From positions 620,001 to 684,000 of the forward strand of contig CAVYZH010000002.1 in NCBI GenBank assembly GCA_963772975.1: a stretch of 64,000 nucleotides of DNA. Reading direction: 5' to 3'. Positions 59,074 through 64,000 of this stretch are shown here, piece after piece. The notes under the pieces are model-generated. The model had not been told where the DNA came from. It saw only the letters and a program-made list of their open reading frames with translations, and searched no databases. Both the position numbers and the translations under genes were made by a program. Positions within the stretch are counted from its first letter, which is position 1. The number at the start of each line of letters is the position of its first letter. The DNA comes from AC-32 sp963772975 (GTDB lineage: Bacteria > Actinomycetota > Thermoleophilia > Gaiellales > Gaiellaceae).

Positions 59074-59457
59074 TCAGTCGCGCCGCGTGCCACGCCAGGG
59101 CCCGGGCACGAAATCGAGCACGACGTTCACGGCCCAGACGATGATCGTCGCGTAGACGAGCGTGCGGAAGCCGTGGATGTCGAAGCCGTCCACGAGCAGG
59201 TCCGTCAGCCAGAGCATCAGCATCGCCACGCCGAACCAGATCAGCCCGAGGGTGACGACGGCGAGCGGCAACGTGAGCAGGCGGATGAAGGGCTTGACGA
59301 TCGTGTTCAGGATCCCGAACAGCAGAGCAGCCCGGATCAGGTCGCCTGCGCTGTCCACCTCGACACCGCTCAGCACGCCGGTCACGATCGCGAGCACGAC
59401 GGCGTTCGCGACCCAGGAGAGCGTAAGCTGCTTCGCGAGCCTCATCAGGCGCATCAT
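59074..59457 (-). CDS. Phage-holin-family (mycobacterial 4-TMS type) membrane protein (127 aa)
   Basis: Paralogue of 4096-4479 in family and length. ANAVVLAIVTGVL, ALLFGILNTIVKPFIRLLTLPLAVVTLGL and ATIIVWAVNVVLDFVPG give four membrane segments; N-x-x-VKPFI-x-x-LTLPL is the family motif. ATG at 59457. No lysis genes nearby. Confidence 0.9.
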   Translation of the reverse strand: MMRLMRLAKQLTLSWVANAVVLAIVTGVLSGVEVDSAGDLIRAALLFGILNTIVKPFIRLLTLPLAVVTLGLIWFGVAMLMLWLTDLLVDGFDIHGFRTLVYATIIVWAVNVVLDFVPGPWRGTRRD

Positions 59458-59527
59458 CCCGCCGGGACGACGCGCGCGCCACCCCGACGCGAGAGGCTGA
59501 CACTGTCACCGAACAGGAGGAAACAGC

Positions 59528-59923
59528 TTGATCGCAGCGGACTACCCGTTTCTCGACGTCCTTTGGACGTTGCTCATCTTCTTCGCGTGGGTGATCTGGT
59601 TCTGGCTCCTGATCACGATCTTCGCGGATCTCTTCCGCCGGCACGACATCGGCGGTGGCAAAAAGGCGCTCTGGGTGATCTTCGTGATCATCGTGCCGTT
59701 CGTCGGCGTGCTCATCTATCTGATCGCCGAGAGCAAGGGCATGGCCGATCGCCAGGCGCAACTCCAGCAACAAGCGCAGGCGCAGACCGACGAGTACGTC
59801 AAGACGGTCGCTGCGAGCGCCGATCCGGCCGGGCAGATCGCGCAGGCGAAGCAGCTGCTCGACAGCGGCGCGATCAACCAGCAGGAGTTCGACGCGCTGA
59901 AGCAGAAGGCGCTCGCGACCTAG
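59528..59923 (+). CDS. PLDc_N/SHOCT membrane protein (131 aa)
   Basis: Two membrane helices (VLWTLLIFFAWVIWFWLLITIF and ALWVIFVIIVPFVGVLIYL) around DLFRRHDIGGGKK, the typical PLDc_N domain, then a Gln-rich linker and a SHOCT motif AGQIAQAKQLLDSGAINQQEFDALKQKAL at the end. ATG at 59528. Role unknown; SHOCT regions often mediate oligomerisation. Confidence 0.9.
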   Translation: MIAADYPFLDVLWTLLIFFAWVIWFWLLITIFADLFRRHDIGGGKKALWVIFVIIVPFVGVLIYLIAESKGMADRQAQLQQQAQAQTDEYVKTVAASADPAGQIAQAKQLLDSGAINQQEFDALKQKALAT

Positions 59924-60459
59924 CGGTCGCCGGCTAGCTCGAGCAGGGCCTCGACCGTCGTCCAGTTCCGCGACGTAGCGGTGAGGCCGAGGCCCTGCCC
60001 GGCCAGCTTCGACCAGAGCTTCGAGCGCGCGATCGTCTGCGGGTGCCAGGCGTAGACCTCGCGTCCCACGACGAACACGCGCTCGTCAGGCGCGGCGGCC
60101 TGCTCGAGCTCGCGCACGACCTTCGCGGGGAGCTTGCCCGACAGGAACGTGACCTGGTAGCGCTTCGGCTCGGTCGCGACCTTGGCGTGCGGGTTGCGCT
60201 TCACGACCGCGGCGAGCTCGGCCCGCGTCCGCACGACGACCGCGATCTCGAGGCCGAAGCGATCCCGGATCAGCTGCTCGACCTTCTTACGCACGGTCTC
60301 GGGCTTGGCGCGGCTCTCGACCACGACGTTGCCGCTCTGCAGGTAGGTCTGCACGTCGGTGAAGCCGGCCTCCTCGAGCGCCTCGCGCAGCGCGGCCATC
60401 GAGATCCGGTTTCGAGGGCCGATGTTGATCCCGCGCAGCAGGACGACGTGGCGAGCCAT
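59920..60459 (-). CDS. DUF1697 protein (179 aa)
   Basis: VVLLRGINIGPRNRISMAALREALEEAGFTDVQTYLQSGNVV is the DUF1697 signature. It continues VVVRTRAELAAVVKRNPHA, YQVTFLSGKLPA and ATSRNWTTVEALLELA. ATG at 60459 overlaps the acylphosphatase stop (TGATG), so the two genes form an operon. The family is uncharacterised. Confidence 0.93.
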   Translation of the reverse strand: MARHVVLLRGINIGPRNRISMAALREALEEAGFTDVQTYLQSGNVVVESRAKPETVRKKVEQLIRDRFGLEIAVVVRTRAELAAVVKRNPHAKVATEPKRYQVTFLSGKLPAKVVRELEQAAAPDERVFVVGREVYAWHPQTIARSKLWSKLAGQGLGLTATSRNWTTVEALLELAGDR

Positions 60460-60725
60460 CAGCGGGTGACGAAGCCGCGCAAGGCCTCCGGCTCCTCCTC
60501 GGCGACGTCGACGCGCTCGACCTGCGCGCCTCGCGGGCCTTCCCTCGAGAGCCGCACGACCGCCTCGACCGCTTCGGGCTCGCCCTCGAGCACCGCCTCG
60601 ACGGTTCCATCCCCGCGGTTCCGCGCCCAGCCGGCGACGCCGCGCGACTCGGCGGCGCGGGCGATCGCCCAGCGGAAGCCGACTCCCTGGACGCGCCCGT
60701 GAACGATCAGACGGCGGCGGATCAC
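60459..60725 (-). CDS. acyP: Acylphosphatase (88 aa)
   Basis: Small enzyme that hydrolyses acyl phosphates such as carbamoyl phosphate and 1,3-bisphosphoglycerate. The phosphate loop GRVQGVGFRWAIARAA contains the catalytic Arg, and GWARNRGDGTVEAVLEGEPEAV contains the catalytic Asn. Length is exactly typical. Operon with DUF1697. Starts at an ATG at 60725, divergent from the hydrolase at 60746. Confidence 0.96.
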   Translation of the reverse strand: MIRRRLIVHGRVQGVGFRWAIARAAESRGVAGWARNRGDGTVEAVLEGEPEAVEAVVRLSREGPRGAQVERVDVAEEEPEALRGFVTR

Positions 60726-60745
60726 TGCGCGGCATTATCGATTCG

Positions 60746-61327
60746 ATGAAGCTGCTGGAGACGCCACATGGTCAGGCGCGGGTGCACCTGCACGAGGTCG
60801 ACAAGCCTCGAGCCGCGCTGGTGCTCGGGCACGGCGCGGGTGGAGGCGTCGAATCGCCGGACCTCGTCGGGGCGGCCCGAGCGGCGAACGCGGCCGGACT
60901 CACGGTCGCGCTCGTCGAGCAGCCCTACCGCGTCGCCGGGCGCCGCTCGCCCGCGCCCGCCAACCAGCTCGACGCGGCCTGGACGAGCGTGATCGAGCAG
61001 CTCGCCTTCGAGGTGCCACTGATCGCCGGCGGCCGCTCCGCGGGTGCCCGGGTCGCTTGCCGGACAGCGGCCGCGACCGACGCCAAGGCCGTGCTCTGCC
61101 TCGCGTTCCCGGTCCACCCGCCGGGCCGGCCGGAGAAGAGCCGGCTGGACGAGCTCGACGCCGTCAAGGTCCCGACGCTGGTCGTCCAAGGCGAGCGCGA
61201 CCCGTTCGGCATGCCGCCGTCTGCGGCCAACCGCGTCGTCGTGCAGATCCCCGGCACCCACTCGCTCCGCAGCAGCTCGGCCGTTGAAGAAGCCGTGTCC
61301 GCCTGGTTGCTTGGTATCGGGATGTAA
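60746..61327 (+). CDS. Alpha/beta hydrolase, Tex30/KANL3-like (193 aa)
   Basis: Oxyanion-region motif VLGHGAGGG, nucleophile elbow GGRSAGARVA (Ser), catalytic Asp in VVQGERDPFG and His in IPGTHSLRS near the end; LCLAFPVHPPGRPEKSR is typical of the Tex30/dienelactone-hydrolase-like group. Cytosolic. Substrate unknown. 20 bp from the divergent acylphosphatase start. Confidence 0.88.
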   Translation: MKLLETPHGQARVHLHEVDKPRAALVLGHGAGGGVESPDLVGAARAANAAGLTVALVEQPYRVAGRRSPAPANQLDAAWTSVIEQLAFEVPLIAGGRSAGARVACRTAAATDAKAVLCLAFPVHPPGRPEKSRLDELDAVKVPTLVVQGERDPFGMPPSAANRVVVQIPGTHSLRSSSAVEEAVSAWLLGIGM

Positions 61328-61407
61328 TTCGACCAGGAGGGTCGCCAGGCCGGTCAGGAACCCGTCATCGACCTCGAGCCGGCCGCGGCCGTCTAGGAAA
61401 CGCGCTC

Positions 61408-61433
61408 TCCGGGCCCGTTTCGGCGGGCCCGGA
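61408..61433 (+). terminator. Perfect 10-bp hairpin after the hydrolase
   Basis: TCCGGGCCCG-TTTCGG-CGGGCCCGGA, 80 bp past the stop and about 100 bp before the cold-shock ATG. Separates the two transcripts. Confidence 0.6.
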
Positions 61434-61532
61434 CGGCGTATCGGCTAAGCTTTGACCTCCACAGAGCGAGTACCTGGTCGGCTGACGCCTCCCATCTACC
61501 GTTCGTGAATAGGTAGAAGGAGGTGTTTTTCT

Positions 61533-61745
61533 ATGGCTACAGGAACAGTGAAGTGGTTCAACGACGCCAAGGGGTATGGCTTCATCACCCCGGACGACGG
61601 CGGCGGCAAGGATCTCTTCGTCCACCACACCGCGATCTCGGGTGACGGCTACAAGTCGCTCCCCGAGGGCGCGAAGGTCGAGTACGAGGCCGCCGAGGGT
61701 GCCAAGGGCCCCGAGGCAAAGAACGTCGTACAGGTGGCCGGTTAA
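61533..61745 (+). CDS. Cold-shock protein (70 aa)
   Basis: Single CSD with RNP1-like KGYGFITPDD and RNP2-like DLFVHHTAI, start TGTVKWFNDA. RNA chaperone that melts mRNA secondary structure. AAGGAGGTG, eight bases upstream of the ATG, is a very strong ribosome binding site after a ~100-nt leader. Confidence 0.97.
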   Translation: MATGTVKWFNDAKGYGFITPDDGGGKDLFVHHTAISGDGYKSLPEGAKVEYEAAEGAKGPEAKNVVQVAG

Positions 61746-61754
61746 CCACGAGCA

Positions 61755-61782
61755 GGCGCGCGCCGCTGGCGCGGCGCGCGCC
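61755..61782 (+). terminator. Perfect 12-bp hairpin after the cold-shock gene
   Basis: GGCGCGCGCCGC-TGGC-GCGGCGCGCGCC, nine bases past the stop. GC-only stem without T-run. Confidence 0.6.
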
Positions 61783-61805
61783 GACTCCTAGCGAAAGGAA
61801 TCTCT

Positions 61806-62063
61806 ATGCGAGGACAGATGCTCTGGTTCAACGAGGTCAAGGACTACGGATTCATCATGACCGAGGACGGGGAGCGGCTCGCGGTCGCCGGCAACGGGTT
61901 CGCGCAGGGTGAGAAGCCCGAGGGTCGCTGCGCGCACAAGCCGGTCACGTTCGAGGTCGACGAGACTACCGGCGAACGCCAGGCGCAGAACGTCGTCTTC
62001 GACCAGGAGGTCGCGGCGCGGCGGGCGCGGATGAGGAGCGGCGGGCGCGGAATTCGACACTAG
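61806..62063 (+). CDS. Divergent cold-shock-domain-like protein (85 aa)
   Basis: MLWFNEVKDYGFIMTEDGERLAV keeps the RNP1-like core (W-F-N-x-x-K-x-Y-G-F-I), and FAQGEKPEGRCAHKPVTFEVDETTGERQAQNVV follows CSD topology, but the RNP2 VHH motif is missing and a basic tail RRARMRSGGRGIRH is added. It may therefore bind nucleic acid differently from standard CSPs. 60 bp after cspA-like gene. AGCGAAAGGAA upstream of the ATG. Confidence 0.75.
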   Translation: MRGQMLWFNEVKDYGFIMTEDGERLAVAGNGFAQGEKPEGRCAHKPVTFEVDETTGERQAQNVVFDQEVAARRARMRSGGRGIRH

Positions 62064-62072
62064 GAGGATTGG

Positions 62073-62258
62073 ATGGCGACGAAGAAGCGGCAGCAGACAA
62101 TCAACAAGCGCAATCGTGAGCGGGCGATCGAGGAGAAGCGAACGCTCAAGCGGCAGGCCAAGGAAGAGAAGCGCGAGGCGATCAAGAACGGCGAGCTCGA
62201 GAAGCCGGACTGGCTCGGGCCTCCGAACGAACAGCTCGGCGACGACGAGCTGGCCTAA
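62073..62258 (+). CDS. Small highly basic hypothetical protein (61 aa)
   Basis: Lys/Arg-rich helix MATKKRQQTINKRNRERAIE then EKRTLKRQAKEEKREAIKNG, ending in the acidic PDWLGPPNEQLGDDELA. Nine bases after the CSD-like stop with TAGGAGG upstream. Probably co-transcribed with the two cold-shock genes; may bind RNA or ribosomes. Family not recognised. Confidence 0.65.
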   Translation: MATKKRQQTINKRNRERAIEEKRTLKRQAKEEKREAIKNGELEKPDWLGPPNEQLGDDELA

Positions 62259-62290
62259 CCCTTTCGCGCAGCCGGAGTCGCACTGACCAG

Positions 62291-63067
62291 GTGAGAACGG
62301 CTCTGACCCCGGTCGTGCTCGCCGCGCTGCTCCTCGTCGCCGGTTGCGGCGGCGGCGGAGGCTCGGCGGCTTCGACGCGGCCGTCGGTCGAGGGGCTGCA
62401 GACACAGCAGGCGAAGGGCGCCTGGATCTTCCACCCGGCCGGTACGCCGAAGCGGCTGATCATCTTTTTCCACGGCCAGGGTGACGAGACCGAGTCGACG
62501 CCGGCGAATCACCGTGACTGGATCGATCATCTCGTCAAGAAGGGGGCCGTGGTCGTCTATCCGCGATACGAGCAGGTCTACAGCAAGGCCGTGCTCGATC
62601 CCGCGGTCGCGGGCGTCCGCAAGGCGAGCGGGCGGCTCGAGCTGAAGGGCCTGCCGGTGTTCGCGCTCGGCTATTCGCGCGGCGCGGCGCTGGCGGTCGA
62701 GTACGCGGCGGTCGCAAAGCGGGAGCAGGTGCCGGTGCCGGATGCGGTCGAGAGCGTCAACCCGGTGCCCTACGGCGAGACCGCGAGGATCGTGAACCTC
62801 AAGCCGCTGCAGCCGCGCACGATTCTCGCGCTGATCGTCAGCGAGAAGGACCCGCACGCCTCCGACGGCGCCGGCCTGCTGCTGCAGCGCCTGCGCGACT
62901 CGGGCTTCCCGGGCGGTCAGATCGAGCTGAACATCGCCCGCTCACACGGCTCGTTCACGGCCGACCATCTGGCGCCGCTGAGCTCGTCAGCGGCCGCGCG
63001 TACCGCCTACTGGGCGCCGACCGACGCGCTGATCCGAGCGCTGCACGGCCAGAAGCTGCAGCGGTAG
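62291..63067 (+). CDS. Lipoprotein alpha/beta hydrolase (258 aa)
   Basis: Lipobox LLLVAGC (Cys19) with a Gly/Ser spacer. FFHGQGDETESTP is the oxyanion region, LGYSRGAALAVEY the Ser nucleophile elbow, IVSEKDPHASDGAG the acidic residue region and ARSHGSFTADHLAP the His. GTG start at 62291. Likely an outer-surface esterase or hydrolase. Its last 80 bp overlap the opposing YdcF-like frame. Confidence 0.85.
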   Translation: MRTALTPVVLAALLLVAGCGGGGGSAASTRPSVEGLQTQQAKGAWIFHPAGTPKRLIIFFHGQGDETESTPANHRDWIDHLVKKGAVVVYPRYEQVYSKAVLDPAVAGVRKASGRLELKGLPVFALGYSRGAALAVEYAAVAKREQVPVPDAVESVNPVPYGETARIVNLKPLQPRTILALIVSEKDPHASDGAGLLLQRLRDSGFPGGQIELNIARSHGSFTADHLAPLSSSAAARTAYWAPTDALIRALHGQKLQR

Positions 63068-63463
63068 CGCCGCGAGGCACGCGAGCTCTCGCGCCAGCAG
63101 TCGCACCGGCCGCGGGCCGGGCGGGGACGAGCTCGTGACCCTGACGGCGGAATCGCCGATCGCCGCGCGCACCAGTGTTCGCGCGCGCAGGGCGTGCCAG
63201 GACGAGGTGACGACCACGACCTCGTCCGCCTCGAGTCGGCGCGCGGCGTCGGCCACGCCGCGGGCGTTCTCGCGGGTATTGCGGGCGCGCGTGTCGAGCA
63301 CGACCTCGCCCCCGCGCCAGGCGCCTTGCATCAGCTCGGCTTCGCCGCTGAGCAGCACGGCGTCGGCGTCGAGCGTCTCGGCGTGCCGAACCCGCGCCTC
63401 GCAGATGACGTGCAGCTCGCCCCGGCGGCGCCCCGAATACCCGAGCACCGCCACGAGCCGCAT
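62987..63463 (-). CDS. YdcF-family (DUF218) protein (158 aa)
   Basis: VAVLGYSGRRRGELHVICEARVRHAE, LLSGEAELMQGAW, VLDTRARNTRENARGVADAARR and VVTSSWHALRARTLVRAAIG match the DUF218/YdcF SAM-binding-like fold; several such proteins act in envelope metabolism. The last ~25 residues run antisense to the hydrolase gene and are low-quality, so the frame may be extended by an indel. The ATG at 63463 overlaps the glycosyltransferase stop. Confidence 0.8.
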   Translation of the reverse strand: MRLVAVLGYSGRRRGELHVICEARVRHAETLDADAVLLSGEAELMQGAWRGGEVVLDTRARNTRENARGVADAARRLEADEVVVVTSSWHALRARTLVRAAIGDSAVRVTSSSPPGPRPVRLLARELACLAALPLQLLAVQRSDQRVGRRPVGGTRGR

Positions 63464-64000
63464 CAGCGCCGCCGCCGCAGGAACGCGAACAGCGTCCCGA
63501 TCACGGTCAGCACGACGAGCAGCGACTTCTTCCCGCGCAGCTTCGACTCACCGCTCGCGCGCTCGCGCATCTCGACCGGCACCTCATCCACGCGCAAGCC
63601 GGCCTCGCTCAGGCGCAGGAGCGCCTCGACCTCCGGCGCCTCGGTCGTGTACGGCTGAGCGAGCACCGGCAACGCCTTTGCGTTGGCGGCGTACATGCCG
63701 CTGGTCGCGTCCAGGAAGGGCCGGCGCAGGGCGATGCGCATCACGCGGCGTAGGAGCGCGGTGCCGAACCGTCTCGGCGCGGACGGCATGTAGCGATAAG
63801 GCGCGAAACCCTCGCCGCTGGCGAAGCGCGAGCCTACGGCGACATCGCACTCGCCTTCGCGCACACGCTCGAGCAGGCGCTCGAGCTCCACGACCGGGTG
63901 CTGGCCGTCGGCGTCGACTCGACCGCACAGGTCGTAGCCGTGCTCGAGCGCATAGGCGTAGCCCGCGGCGTTCCCGGCCGGCAGGCCGCGGTTGTGGCTG
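63463..64000 (-). CDS. Glycosyltransferase family 2, dolichol-phosphate mannosyltransferase-like (partial)
   Basis: Cut by the window end at its N-terminus. Visible are GNAAGYAYALEHGYDLCGRVDADGQHP with the DxD metal motif, VGSRFASGEGFAPYRYMP, RRPFLDATSGMYAANAKALPVL and VPVEMRERASGESKLRG, all typical of the DPM1-like GT2 group, followed by one or two membrane helices (LLVVLTVIGTLFAF). It transfers sugar to polyprenyl phosphate. Overlaps the YdcF start (TGATG). Confidence 0.9.
   Translation of the reverse strand, partial: SHNRGLPAGNAAGYAYALEHGYDLCGRVDADGQHPVVELERLLERVREGECDVAVGSRFASGEGFAPYRYMPSAPRRFGTALLRRVMRIALRRPFLDATSGMYAANAKALPVLAQPYTTEAPEVEALLRLSEAGLRVDEVPVEMRERASGESKLRGKKSLLVVLTVIGTLFAFLRRRR

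Noticed and set aside
1..64000. CRISPR arrays, insertion sequences or phage modules
   Set aside because: No regularly spaced repeats, transposase domain, terminal inverted repeats, or phage structural genes are seen; the holin-like proteins are chromosomal family members.

Overview
The window is about 68-70% GC, densely packed, and rich in GTG and TTG starts. Gene content (vitamin B12-dependent ribonucleotide reductase, several class III cyclase/ATPase regulators, MMPL exporters, SoxR with a 4-cysteine tail, many short Actinobacteria-type membrane proteins) points to an uncultured or little-studied actinobacterium, most likely of the Thermoleophilia/Gaiellales/Solirubrobacterales type. That assignment is inference from gene style, not a phylogeny. 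At least eight recognisable genes, including the normally essential holB, carry frameshifts. This looks more like residual indel errors in a draft or metagenome assembly than true decay.

Layout. 0-3.4 kb: a partial membrane protein, then a ~2.6 kb segment flanked by an intact tRNA-Thr and a copy of that tRNA's 3' half; it holds one large secreted YWTN-repeat protein and a gene remnant. 3.4-13.5 kb: flavin reductase, holin-like protein, a broken beta-propeller gene, the tmk-holB-aldo/keto reductase cluster, a sugar epimerase, a LytR_C-like protein, a methyltransferase, a ScyD-like secreted protein and an O-antigen-ligase-like polymerase. 13.5-30.4 kb: a SoxR-controlled Rieske protein with a probable downstream cyclase-ATPase regulator, an SDR, DUF1003-MMPL, a flippase-like protein, HdeD, an acetyltransferase, a 1014-residue cyclase-ATPase regulator and nrdJ.

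31.8-43.9 kb is the most coherent accessory region, a sulfur/redox/metal locus. Sulfide:quinone-oxidoreductase-like flavoprotein, TusE/DsrC-like and DsrE2-like sulfur carriers run leftward from a 36-bp near-perfect palindrome. An ArsR regulator, DUF2892 protein, thioredoxin-TPR, OsmC and a cysteine-desulfurase-like protein run rightward. A second ArsR-DUF2892-MMPL operon follows. Next come a multicopper oxidase carrying two metal-binding CPMHP domains and a His-rich linker, a flavin monooxygenase, and a cyclase fused to a YHS metal-binding domain. I infer a system for oxidising sulfide, carrying sulfane sulfur and sensing sulfur or metals.

44-53.4 kb is a rearranged stretch: two full copies and one stub of a cupin-TPR gene, one intact ZIP metal transporter with three partial copies, a truncated LuxR tail, a truncated beta-propeller tail and a chimeric ORF, interspersed with intact metabolic genes (propionyl-CoA synthetase, RibD-like reductase). 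It also holds short ORFs with strong ribosome binding sites and a candidate structured RNA.

53.4-64 kb returns to ordinary chromosomal content: flippase-like, SRPBCC, DUF2252, NlpC/P60, VOC, holin-like, acylphosphatase-DUF1697, alpha/beta hydrolases, two cold-shock proteins, YdcF and a glycosyltransferase cut by the window end.
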